The notes beneath the pieces are model-generated. The model was not told the origin of the DNA and searched no databases. It saw nothing but the letters and a program-made list of their open reading frames with translations. A program made the translations under genes and the position numbers. Positions 34,481 through 42,619 of a stretch of 64,000 nucleotides of DNA are shown here, in pieces. This stretch comes from Acidimicrobiales bacterium. Its GTDB lineage: Bacteria > Actinomycetota > Acidimicrobiia > Acidimicrobiales > SZUA-35. Each line of letters opens with the position of its first letter. The stretch's first letter is position 1. The stretch is from assembly GCA_020630195.1 (NCBI GenBank), contig JAHDBV010000003.1, positions 62,001 through 126,000 of the forward strand. The letters are read 5' to 3'.

Positions 34481-35284
34481 GTGCCGTCCGCCGCCTCCAC
34501 GACCCCCGTCGTGCGCCCCTCCGTCGATGGTCGAGGCGCCGAGGTGGTCTTCACCACCCGCCACGGCGGGGTCTCGAGCGGCGAGTTCGGTTCGCTCAAC
34601 CTCGGCGCCCACGTCGGTGACGACCCCGCCGCCGTCACCGAGAACCGCCGTCGTGCCGTCGCGACGCTCGGGCTCGCCGGCAACCGGGGTGTGTTCGCCG
34701 AACAGGTGCACGGAACCCACGTGAGCGTGGTCGACGACACCCACGCCGGCGCCGGCATCACAGGCCCCGAGATCGCGGCCAGTGATGCACTCGTCACCGA
34801 CTCGCCCGGGCTCGCCCTGGCGATGATGGTGGCCGACTGTGTGCCGGGTGTGCTGCTCGATCCCGACGCCGGCGTGCTCGGCGTGTTCCACGCCGGGTGG
34901 AAGGGCACCGTGCACGGTGTGGCCGCCGAGACCGTCGGCGCGATGGCCGCCCTCGGTGCCGAGCCGGAACGCATCGTCGGGGCCCTCGGTCCGCACATCA
35001 CGGTCGACCGCTATCAGGTCGACGACGTCGTGGCCGGCCCGGTGCGCGTCGCCTTCGGTGCGGACACCGCCCTGCTCGTGCCCGACGGGCCCGGCCACCA
35101 CCGCTTCGATCTCGCCGGGGCCAACCTCACCCATCTCGCCGACGCGGGGGTCGATCCCGCGGGCATCGAGGTGGTCGACGTCGGGACCGACGACGACCGT
35201 TTCTACTCGCACCGCCTGCGCCCACCGGTCGGACGGTTCGCGGTCATCGCCGCCCTCAGCACCCCGGGAGGCCCCCGTGGCTGA
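34481..35284 (+). CDS. pgeF: Peptidoglycan editing factor PgeF (YfiH/multicopper polyphenol oxidase family)
   Basis: About 267 residues from GTG 34481. The YfiH/LACC1 fold signatures are present: TTRHGGVSSGEFGSLNLGAHVGDD, FAEQVHGTHVSVVD (active-site His), MVADCVPGVLLD (Cys) and GVFHAGWKGTVHGV (second His). These form the zinc site. In E. coli this family removes L-Ser wrongly added to UDP-MurNAc in place of L-Ala; other members act on purine nucleosides. Its last 8 bases overlap murL, and murD2 follows, so the wall-precursor proofreading role fits this locus best. A laccase role is unlikely. Confidence 0.85.
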   Translation: MPSAASTTPVVRPSVDGRGAEVVFTTRHGGVSSGEFGSLNLGAHVGDDPAAVTENRRRAVATLGLAGNRGVFAEQVHGTHVSVVDDTHAGAGITGPEIAASDALVTDSPGLALAMMVADCVPGVLLDPDAGVLGVFHAGWKGTVHGVAAETVGAMAALGAEPERIVGALGPHITVDRYQVDDVVAGPVRVAFGADTALLVPDGPGHHRFDLAGANLTHLADAGVDPAGIEVVDVGTDDDRFYSHRLRPPVGRFAVIAALSTPGGPRG

Positions 35285-36641
35285 CACCCCCACCCGGTCG
35301 AGCGGCACGTTCCGCTACGGCACGGCCACCGTCGATCGGGCCGCCCACGCCGTCGATCTGGGCTACGAGCACCATGCAGCCGACGGCACCGTCGAGACCT
35401 TCGTCGAGCGCGTCGCCTTCCCCGGCGGCGGTGACTGGGATGCGCCGGGTGTCGAGGCCGCGATCCGCCTGCTCCATCTCGTCGCGGCCGTGAGCTACCA
35501 CAAGGCCTTCGCCACGGCCCGGATCGAGCTCGGCCAGTACCGCCTCGCGCCGTCGGAGCACACCTGGCTCACCGGCTTCTACCGGGACGGACTCGGCGAG
35601 TTCGCCTACGTCAACGATCTCGACCTGTCCGACCTCCACCTCGTCGCCGACCTCGACGACGAACCGGGTCCGGCGCCGGTCCGCGACGGGGTCCGCAACC
35701 GTCCGCTGCTCCCGTTCGGTGGTGGTCTCGACTCGATCGTGTCGCTGTCCCTCCTGCCCGAGGACGCCGAGGTGTCGCTGTTCGTGGTCGGCCGGCCGGG
35801 CATGGCGTATGCCGCCATCGACAAGGCGGCCTCGGTGACCGACCTCCCGATGGTGCGGGCGGAGCGATCGCTCGACCCGAAGGTGCTGCGCCCGACGAGC
35901 GAGACCGGCTACCTCAACGGCCACGTGCCGATCACCGGCGTCATCTCGGCGATCGGTGTCCTCGCGGCGGCGCTCGATCGCCGGGACGCGCTCGTCATGT
36001 CGAACGAGTGGTCGGCGTCGTCGGGCACCCTCGAGGTCGACGGGGTGATGGTGAACCATCAGTACTCGAAGTCGTGGGCGTTCGAGTCGGCGTTCAACGA
36101 TCTCGTGCATCGCCGGGTGGCCGCCGACCTGCACTACTTCTCGATCCTGCGACCCCGCACCGAACTCTGGATCGCGGAGCGCTTCGCCGAGCTGGCCGAG
36201 TTCCATCCGGTGGTGCACTCGTGCAATCGGGCGTTCCACGCCGATCCGGCCCGACGACTCGATCACTGGTGCGGCGAGTGCCCCAAGTGCGCGTTCATCG
36301 ATCTGATCCTCAGCCCCACGATGTCGCCCGATGCGCTCGGGTCGATCTTCTCCGTCGCCGGTGAGCCGCTGCGGAACCCCGAGGTGATCGAGGAGTTCCG
36401 CCGCCTGCTCGGGACCTCGCCGCTCGACAAGCCCTTCGAGTGTGTGGGCGACGTGGCCGAGTGTCGTGCCGCCGTCCGTCTCGCCGCCGCCCGCCCCGAT
36501 CGCGCCGACGACGCGGTGCTCCACCGGCTCGTGGCCGAGCTGCCTCCGGCCGACCCGGACGAGGAGCCGGCACGGTTGATGGCGCCGCTCGGACCCGATC
36601 TCGTGCCCGAGGGGTACCGCCGTGGCGCTCGGCTGGACTGA
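35277..36641 (+). CDS. murL: UDP-MurNAc-L-Ala-L-Glu epimerase MurL
   Basis: A 454-residue protein from GTG 35277, overlapping pgeF by 8 bases. A PP-loop-like ATP motif LLPFGGGLDSIVSLSLL lies near residue 142, with FVVGRPGMAYAAIDKAA after it, then SNEWSASSGTLEVDGVMVNH and YSKSWAFESAFNDLVH near 240-275, and a Cys cluster WCGECPKCAFIDLILSP near 325. This layout matches MurL, which uses ATP to epimerise the terminal L-Glu of UDP-MurNAc-L-Ala-L-Glu to D-Glu (EC 5.1.1.23), described in Xanthomonas oryzae. The adjacent ligase gene, its required partner, makes the assignment strong. It provides an alternative to glutamate racemase plus classical MurD. Confidence 0.85.
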   Translation: MADTPTRSSGTFRYGTATVDRAAHAVDLGYEHHAADGTVETFVERVAFPGGGDWDAPGVEAAIRLLHLVAAVSYHKAFATARIELGQYRLAPSEHTWLTGFYRDGLGEFAYVNDLDLSDLHLVADLDDEPGPAPVRDGVRNRPLLPFGGGLDSIVSLSLLPEDAEVSLFVVGRPGMAYAAIDKAASVTDLPMVRAERSLDPKVLRPTSETGYLNGHVPITGVISAIGVLAAALDRRDALVMSNEWSASSGTLEVDGVMVNHQYSKSWAFESAFNDLVHRRVAADLHYFSILRPRTELWIAERFAELAEFHPVVHSCNRAFHADPARRLDHWCGECPKCAFIDLILSPTMSPDALGSIFSVAGEPLRNPEVIEEFRRLLGTSPLDKPFECVGDVAECRAAVRLAAARPDRADDAVLHRLVAELPPADPDEEPARLMAPLGPDLVPEGYRRGARLD

Positions 36642-37962
36642 TCTCCCGGGACGGCGCGTCGGCATCTGGGGCCTCGGCGTCGAGGGCCGTGCGGCCCTGC
36701 GGCGCCTCGCCGACGACGGCCTCCGCCCGACCGTCATCGTCGACGGTGCTCCTCCCGCCGAGCTCGGTGCTCCCGACGGTGGCGCCCCGGTGGTCGCCCA
36801 GGACGCGGGCGGACTCGAACGGCTGGCCGCCTGCGACGTCGTGATCGCCTCCCCGGGCATCTCCCGCCACGGCGCCCCGATGGCCGAGGTGGCGGCCGGC
36901 GGCGCGGTCGTCGTCGGTGGGCTCGGGTTGTGGTTCGCCGACACCGACCCCGATCGGGTCATCGCGGTCACGGGCACCAAGGGCAAGTCGACGACCGCCC
37001 TCGTACTCGGCCACCTGCTCGCCGGTCTCGGCGAACAGGTGCGGGTCGGCGGCAACGTCGGTGTCTGCCCCTTCGACCCCGAGCACGCCGATCGCTCGGC
37101 CCGCTGGGTCATCGAGGTGTCGAGCTATCAGGCCACGTCGATCCGGCACGGTGCGGGTGTCGTGGTCGTGACGAGCCTGGCCCCCGATCACCTGCCGTGG
37201 CACGCCGACGACGTCGAGACGTACTACGCCGACAAGCTCTCGCTCGCTTCCCACGACGGCACCGGCGCGGTGCTCGTCAACGGTGACTCGGCACTGCTCA
37301 CCGCCCGGCCCGAGCTCTCCGGTGCGATCCCGGTCGGGCTCGCCGACGAGCACGCGGCCGATGCCGCCTGGCTCGACGCACTCGGGCTCCTCGGCAGCCA
37401 CAACCGCCGGAACGCGCTCCTCGCCCGGGCCGCCATCGTGGCCGCCGGCGTCGACGCCGATCCGGCCCGCCTCGTCGAGGCCGCCGCCGGATTCGAACCA
37501 CCGGAGGCCCGCCTCACCGCGGTCGCCACGGTGGCCGGGGTCACGTTCGTCGACGACGGGCTCTCCACCAATGTGTTGCCGGCGCTCGCCGCGGTCGAGG
37601 CGTTCGCCGACCGGGCGGTCGCGCTCGTCGTCGGTGGGCAGGACCGGGGCGTCGACTACGGACCGCTCGCCGCCGGCCTCACCGACCATCCGATGTGCAC
37701 CCTCGTGGTGGTCGACTCCGAGACCGCCGATCGCATGGCCGACGCGGCGGCCCACCACGGGGTGGCATCGATCCGGGTGCCCGACCTCGAGGCGGCGGTC
37801 GCCGCCGGTGCGTCCGCCGTCGGCGACGGTGGTGTCGTGGTGTTGTCACCGGCGGCACCGAGCTTCGATCGCTTCCGCGACTACCGACACCGTTCGGAGG
37901 TGTTCGCCGGGGCCGTGGCGCGCCACGCCGACGCTCAGCCCCGCGGGACCAGCGCCAGCTGA
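36622..37962 (+). CDS. murD2: MurD-family ligase, probably MurD2 (UDP-MurNAc-L-Ala-L-Glu ligase)
   Basis: A 446-residue Mur ligase from GTG 36622, overlapping murL by 20 bases. An N-terminal Rossmann-like domain (RRVGIWGLGVEGRAALRRL), the central ATP-binding P-loop VTGTKGKSTTALVLGHLL, VIEVSSYQATSIRHG, TSLAPDHLPWH (metal/carbamate region; the usual NxxxDHLDxH is changed to SLAPDHLPWH), SHNRRNALLA and DDGLSTNVLPALAAV in the C-terminal domain. In the MurL pathway this enzyme adds L-Glu rather than D-Glu (EC 6.3.2.53). The specificity is inferred from co-occurrence with murL. Cytoplasmic. Confidence 0.85.
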   Translation: MALGWTDLPGRRVGIWGLGVEGRAALRRLADDGLRPTVIVDGAPPAELGAPDGGAPVVAQDAGGLERLAACDVVIASPGISRHGAPMAEVAAGGAVVVGGLGLWFADTDPDRVIAVTGTKGKSTTALVLGHLLAGLGEQVRVGGNVGVCPFDPEHADRSARWVIEVSSYQATSIRHGAGVVVVTSLAPDHLPWHADDVETYYADKLSLASHDGTGAVLVNGDSALLTARPELSGAIPVGLADEHAADAAWLDALGLLGSHNRRNALLARAAIVAAGVDADPARLVEAAAGFEPPEARLTAVATVAGVTFVDDGLSTNVLPALAAVEAFADRAVALVVGGQDRGVDYGPLAAGLTDHPMCTLVVVDSETADRMADAAAHHGVASIRVPDLEAAVAAGASAVGDGGVVVLSPAAPSFDRFRDYRHRSEVFAGAVARHADAQPRGTSAS

Positions 37963-38741
37963 CGCGACTGGGCCACGAGGCGCCCCTCGCCGTCCCAGAT
38001 CACGCCGTCCTCCTCGAGGAACCCGCCGGTGATGAACCGGCTCGTGAACCCGGCCCGGAGTGGGCCCGGTGCGGGGCGGCGACGGACGTGGCTCGTCAAC
38101 TCGACCGTGGGCACCCATCCGACGGGGGCGTCGACGTTGAAGATCGTGGGTGGCAGGGCGTCGGTGGCGAACACGAGGCCGATGCCGTCGATCACCTCAC
38201 CGTCGGCGAAGGCGAACCAGCCCCGGGTACGGGCGTGGCCGCTCTTGCGGCCTTCGGCGAACCCGGCGTCGTCGGGGTGGAGGCGTACGTCGAGTCGTTC
38301 GAACAGGGCGGGACCACCACCGGGTCCACCCGGGTTGGTGCGGGCGGGGAGTTCGTCGAACGGTGGCATCGGGGTCGGTTCGTCGTCGACGAGGAGGTCG
38401 GTCGCGCCGCCGATCTCGTCGAGATCGCCGGCGGCCATCAGCACCTGGACGATCGTGCGGCCCTCGGCGTCGGTCATCGTCACCGACCCGGATGCGAACC
38501 GTCGTCCCTCCTTGTGCACCACGATGGCGAGCTCGACCGGGCCGTCACGCCCCGGGGCGAGGTAGTGGGTGGTCGTCGTGATCGGATCGGGGCGACCGGT
38601 GTGCTCGGTGAAGGCCCGTGCGGCCAGGGCGGCGAGATAGCCACCGTTGGCGTTGCCGCCGATGTCCCACCCGGGACGGATCTCGGCGGCCCATCGGTCG
38701 TCGGCCACCCGGGTGACCGCGGTGTCTTCTCGGAACGACAT
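37935..38741 (-). CDS. Acyl-CoA thioesterase-family double-hotdog protein
   Basis: A 268-residue protein from ATG 38741. The first half contains the hotdog segment WDIGGNANGGYLAALAARAF and PITTTTHYLAPGRDGP; the second half repeats the fold (GWFAFADGEVIDGIGLVFATDALPPTIF split over two strands, then WVPTVELTSHVRRRP) and ends RLVAQSRQLALVPRG, which matches actinobacterial TesB-like thioesterase proteins. It would hydrolyse acyl-CoA in the cytoplasm. Its 3' end overlaps the end of murD2 by 28 bases on the opposite strand. It is divergent from the gene at 38824. Confidence 0.85.
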   Translation of the reverse strand: MSFREDTAVTRVADDRWAAEIRPGWDIGGNANGGYLAALAARAFTEHTGRPDPITTTTHYLAPGRDGPVELAIVVHKEGRRFASGSVTMTDAEGRTIVQVLMAAGDLDEIGGATDLLVDDEPTPMPPFDELPARTNPGGPGGGPALFERLDVRLHPDDAGFAEGRKSGHARTRGWFAFADGEVIDGIGLVFATDALPPTIFNVDAPVGWVPTVELTSHVRRRPAPGPLRAGFTSRFITGGFLEEDGVIWDGEGRLVAQSRQLALVPRG

Positions 38742-38823
38742 GGTCGCAGCCTCCCCGATCCGGCCGCCGAGCACACATCCGCACCACGGGGTGTGACGAA
38801 GGTCGCCCGGTAGTGTCGGAACC

Positions 38824-39921
38824 ATGTGGACGCTGGAGGCGGCAGGTCCGGACGATCTCGATCACGTGCTCGTGGCGGTCGTGGCGACGGCGAACACCGG
38901 TGGTGGGTCGTTGCACGTCGAGGGTGGGGCCGACCTGTTGCCGCTGCTCGTCGAGCAGCTCGGCACGATCGCCGACCCGGACCGGGTCGATGCCAACCTC
39001 CGCCGGGTCGGCACGCACCTCCACGTGCAGGTCGCTCCGGCCGGTCGGCCGCCCTTCGTGCTGGCCCGCGCGTGTGAGGAGTTCGCCGAACACGCCGTCG
39101 TGGTCCGCGACGGCGACGACGTCGTGCCCGCCGGGCGGGCGCAGCACATCGCCTGGATCGACGAGGCCGTCCGGGCGGAACGTCAGCGGTGGCGCAGTCG
39201 TCTGGCGCTCGTGTCCGGCCTCCCCGAGGGTGCCGAGCTGACGGTCACGGTCGGTGACGGGCCGGGGCAGGACGAGCCGTCGTTGGCACTCGCCCAGGGC
39301 CTCCGCCGCTTCCGTTCCGATCGGGACGATCTCATCTCGAGCCGCGATCTGCTCGTGATCTTCCTCGCCCGGGAAGCGCTCACCATCGACGACGAAGCCG
39401 AGCAGCTGCTGTTGCGTTCGGCCCTGCGGCGCCGGGTCACCCTCTGGCACTGGCTCGCCGAGTTCGAGCCGGAGCCGACCCAGGTGGCGGCCCTGCTGCA
39501 CGAGGCCATCACCGGTCGGGATCGGGACAAGACCGACGCCGGCCGGGCGATCGTCGACGTCTCGGCGTTGCTGCTCGACGGCGACACCCACGCCGAACTG
39601 GTCGAGGCCCTCGGGTCGTCGGGCTACAAGCACTTCTCCGAGGCGGCGACCGAGGGTGCCGATCCCGCCGTCATCCAGCTCCGGCTGCGGTCGGTGCTCG
39701 CCACCACGATCGCGGGGGAGGAGCTGCGCTGGCGCTCCAACGGTGAGCTGCGCCGACGCTCCGCCATCGCGGCGACCGAGCTGCTCGCCGAACCACGCCG
39801 GCGGTCGGTGAGTCGCCTGCTCGATCGGCTGGGTCTGGAGCGCTTCGCCCGCTCGTCGTCGGGTGTGCGGCTGCGCGCCGAGGACGACCGACTCGCGCTC
39901 GACTGGCCGGGCAAGGTCTGA
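38824..39921 (+). CDS. Hypothetical cytoplasmic protein of 365 residues
   Basis: ATG at 38824. No signal peptide, membrane helix or recognised motif. The first 150 residues are alpha/beta (WTLEAAGPDDLDHVLVAVVA; HVQVAPAGRPPFVLARACEEF; AELTVTVGDG), the rest all-helical with many Arg and Glu (LRRFRSDRDDLISSRDLLVI; LRSALRRRVTLWHWLAEFEP; RLLDRLGLERFARSS). The helical region could be a repeat-type scaffold or nucleic-acid-binding surface. Its 3' end forms a 9-base hairpin with the convergent synthetase gene. I do not recognise it. Confidence 0.6.
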   Translation: MWTLEAAGPDDLDHVLVAVVATANTGGGSLHVEGGADLLPLLVEQLGTIADPDRVDANLRRVGTHLHVQVAPAGRPPFVLARACEEFAEHAVVVRDGDDVVPAGRAQHIAWIDEAVRAERQRWRSRLALVSGLPEGAELTVTVGDGPGQDEPSLALAQGLRRFRSDRDDLISSRDLLVIFLAREALTIDDEAEQLLLRSALRRRVTLWHWLAEFEPEPTQVAALLHEAITGRDRDKTDAGRAIVDVSALLLDGDTHAELVEALGSSGYKHFSEAATEGADPAVIQLRLRSVLATTIAGEELRWRSNGELRRRSAIAATELLAEPRRRSVSRLLDRLGLERFARSSSGVRLRAEDDRLALDWPGKV

Positions 39922-39947
39922 CCCGCACCGGCGTCGGCGGTCAGACC
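39915..39947. terminator. Bidirectional terminator-like hairpin at convergent gene ends
   Basis: GGTCTGACC (39915-39923) pairs perfectly with GGTCAGACC (39939-39947) across a 15-base loop. Both stop codons (TGA at 39919-39921 and the minus-strand stop at 39941-39943) lie inside the arms. The 9-base GC-rich stem without U-run suits an actinobacterial terminator. Confidence 0.6.
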
Positions 39948-41458
39948 GAGCGGTCCCGCAGCGCCTTCTTCGTCACCTTGCCCATCGCATTGCGGGGCAG
40001 TGCGTCGATCACGTGCACCGACTTCGGGTGCTTGAACCTGGCGAGATGCTCCCGGCACGCCTCGTCGATCGCTGCGTGGGGCACGGCCTCGACACCGTCG
40101 AGCACGACATAGGCGGTGACCGCCTCGCCGAACGACGGATCGGCGACCCCGATCACGGCCGATTCGGCGATGCCGTCGACGGCATCCAGCACGAGCTCGA
40201 TCTCCTTCGGGTACACGTTCTCGCCGCCGGAGATGATCATGTCCGACCCCCGACCCCGCAGACGGAGCCGGCCGTCGTCGTCGAGCCCGCCGATGTCACC
40301 GGTGCGGAACCAGCCGTCGTCGGTGAACGCCTCGGCCGTGGCGTCGGCACGCCGCCAGTAGCCCGACAGGAGGTGCGGCCCGGCGACCTCCACCTCACCC
40401 GTCTCGCCACCACCGGCGATGCGGACGCTGGCGTGGGGGAGGGGGTAGCCGACGGAGCCGGGCACCCGTTCGCCGTCGAGCGGGTTCGACGTGATGATGC
40501 CGGCCTCGGACATGCCGTAGCGCTCCACCGGTCGGTGCCCCGTGCGGGACTCGATCTCGGCGAAGACCAGCTCGGACAGCGGAGCCGAGCCCGACGTCAC
40601 GAGGCGGAGATGTCGGGCGTCGTCGCCGAAGCCGGGGTCGTCGAGCAGCCGCCGCCAGATGGCCGGCACCGCCATGAAGACCGTGGAGTCGGCGAGGGCG
40701 CCACGCACGCCCTCGACCGTGAACCGTGGCAGCAGGAGCGTACGGGCCCCGGCGAGCAGCGCGGTGTGGAGCGCCACGAACAGGCCGTGCACGTGGAACA
40801 GCGGCAGGCAGTGCAGGGTGACGTCGTCGGGGCCGAGCCCCCAGACCTCGACGAGGGCGCGCCCGTTCGCGAGCAGGCCGCCATGGGTGTTCATCGCCCC
40901 CTTCGGTCGACCCGTCGTGCCCGAGGTGTACACGAGGGCGGCGAGGTCGTCGTCGGCCCGCTCCACCGGATCGAGCCGCCCCGGATCGGCGAGGGCGTCG
41001 GCCCGCTCGGCCAGGGTGCCGTCGCCGGATGCGTCGAGCGAGGCCACGCCGAGCGATTCCACCGCATCGACCCCGAAGCGGGCCGCGAGCTCCCGAGCCG
41101 TGCCGAGCCGCTCCGGGCTGACCACGAACACCGTCGGCTGGGCATCACCGAGGTAGTGCTCGAGCTCGGTGTCGGTGAAGGCGGGGTTGAGCGGCACCGT
41201 CACCGCCCCGATCCCGAGGATCCCGAGATGGAGGGCGACCGCGTCGGGCGAGGTACCCACCTGGACGGCCACGCGATCGCCCGGCGTCACGCCGAGTGCG
41301 GCCAGTGACGCGGCGAAGCGGCCGGCTCGTGTGACGAGCTCGGCCGCTTCGAGTGCCGTTCCCCCCGGCGTCTCCAGGATCGGTGCGGGCCGATCGGTGA
41401 TGCCGAGGATGAGTTGTCGGGCCACGTTCACGATGACCGAGTCTGCCTGACCGGACAC
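39941..41458 (-). CDS. Acyl-CoA synthetase, probably malonyl-CoA synthetase (MatB-like)
   Basis: A 505-residue ANL-superfamily adenylating enzyme with GTG at 41458. Motif A3 reads LVYTSGTTGRPKGAMNTHGG (ATP phosphate binding), followed by LPLFHVHGLFVALHTALLAG, MSEAGIITSNPLDGERVPGSVGYPLP, GWFRTGDIGGLDDDGRLRLRGR (motif with ribose Asp) and the C-terminal PRNAMGKVTKKALRD with the catalytic Lys. Length and these loops resemble MatB, which makes malonyl-CoA or methylmalonyl-CoA from the free acid; other acids are possible. No adjacent matA/matC. Cytoplasmic. Confidence 0.85.
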   Translation of the reverse strand: MSGQADSVIVNVARQLILGITDRPAPILETPGGTALEAAELVTRAGRFAASLAALGVTPGDRVAVQVGTSPDAVALHLGILGIGAVTVPLNPAFTDTELEHYLGDAQPTVFVVSPERLGTARELAARFGVDAVESLGVASLDASGDGTLAERADALADPGRLDPVERADDDLAALVYTSGTTGRPKGAMNTHGGLLANGRALVEVWGLGPDDVTLHCLPLFHVHGLFVALHTALLAGARTLLLPRFTVEGVRGALADSTVFMAVPAIWRRLLDDPGFGDDARHLRLVTSGSAPLSELVFAEIESRTGHRPVERYGMSEAGIITSNPLDGERVPGSVGYPLPHASVRIAGGGETGEVEVAGPHLLSGYWRRADATAEAFTDDGWFRTGDIGGLDDDGRLRLRGRGSDMIISGGENVYPKEIELVLDAVDGIAESAVIGVADPSFGEAVTAYVVLDGVEAVPHAAIDEACREHLARFKHPKSVHVIDALPRNAMGKVTKKALRDRSV

Positions 41459-41532
41459 CCAGACCGAAATGGTCCTCGTGACGAGCCCTCGCTCACCGCT
41501 ACGGGTTGGCGGCGAGGCGTCTCACCGAGCGC

Positions 41533-42450
41533 TCAGGCGTGGCGCTTCGAGGTCCGGATCAGACCCCGACCGGCGGCCATGAGCACCGAGCCGATGCCGG
41601 CGAAGACGAGGGTCTCCGAGCCGGTCTCGGGGAGCTCCTGGCGGGTCTGGGTCGAGCCCTGGACCACGGTCTCGGTCGCCGGGGCGGCCGGGGTGGCGGG
41701 GGCCGCAGCCGGCTCGGTCTTGGTGGTCGTGGTGTCGGTCTTGGGCTCGGCGGCCGGGGCGGCGGCCGGAGCTTCCTCCGCCGGGGCCGGGGCGGCCGGC
41801 TGGGTGTCGGGGGTGACCTCGGGAGTGGTCTGCGGCGTGGTGTCGACACCGGCGCCGGCGTCGGTCTCGGGGACCTCGCTGGTCTCGGTCTCGGTCTCGG
41901 TCTCGACCTCGGCCTCGGTGGTGGTCGTGGTGGGCTCCGGCTCGGGGGCCGGGGTCCAGCAGAGGTTGGCCGAACCGACGATGAAGGAGTTGGCGGTGTG
42001 GGGGTCGCCACCACCGTGGTGGGCCCGGATGGCGGCGGCGGCCGACGGCAGGGTGACGGAGCCGAGGCTGCCGCTCCACGAGGCGGAGTCGGTGTCGTCG
42101 GCGAGGTCGGGGGAGGCCCACGAGTTGGCGATCACGTTGCCGCCGGCGTCGAGGAACTGGACGACGAACTTCTCACCCGGCTGGGCGAAGCCGATCGCAC
42201 GGTCGGCGTGGGAGTCGGAGTGGCTGGCGGACACCGAGACGGTGGCACCGGCGGGGATCGACACCGACGTCGACGGGCCGATGACCCGGACACCGTTGGC
42301 GAGCTGCACGCCACCGAGGCTGTGCGAGCTGCAGGTGGACTCGGCCCCGGCGGCGGCCGGGAGCATCAGGACACCGGCGAGAGCGGCGGTGCCGGTGACG
42401 GCGGCCAGGGTGCGGGTCGAGAGGCGCTTGGAGGAAATGTTCTTGTTCAT
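41533..42450 (-). CDS. LPETG sortase-anchored surface protein
   Basis: A 305-residue protein from ATG 42450. The signal peptide ends near PAAAGAES. Residues about 38-160 form a beta-rich exported domain with two Cys (STCSSHSLGGV and ANLCWTPA). A long Thr/Glu/Pro/Ala-rich wall-spanning segment follows (about 165-270). LPETG near residues 273-277 is followed by a hydrophobic helix (LVFAGIGSVLMAAG) and the basic tail RTSKRHA: the complete cell-wall sorting signal. A sortase would cleave between T and G and attach it to peptidoglycan. No sortase gene is in the window. Function of the domain unknown. Confidence 0.85.
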   Translation of the reverse strand: MNKNISSKRLSTRTLAAVTGTAALAGVLMLPAAAGAESTCSSHSLGGVQLANGVRVIGPSTSVSIPAGATVSVSASHSDSHADRAIGFAQPGEKFVVQFLDAGGNVIANSWASPDLADDTDSASWSGSLGSVTLPSAAAAIRAHHGGGDPHTANSFIVGSANLCWTPAPEPEPTTTTTEAEVETETETETSEVPETDAGAGVDTTPQTTPEVTPDTQPAAPAPAEEAPAAAPAAEPKTDTTTTKTEPAAAPATPAAPATETVVQGSTQTRQELPETGSETLVFAGIGSVLMAAGRGLIRTSKRHA

Positions 42451-42619
42451 TTTGGAGAGGCTCCGTTGTTGTCCGGTGCCCTCCACATCACGTCGCTGGA
42501 CACCACGATGGCAGGCCCCCACGGAGCGTCACGAGGGGAAGGATCCCCGACCTTGATGGGTGGTCGTGCTCGGGACCTCCGTCACTCACGCCCCGGGTGT
42601 GCGTGCCGACGGGAGGCGC

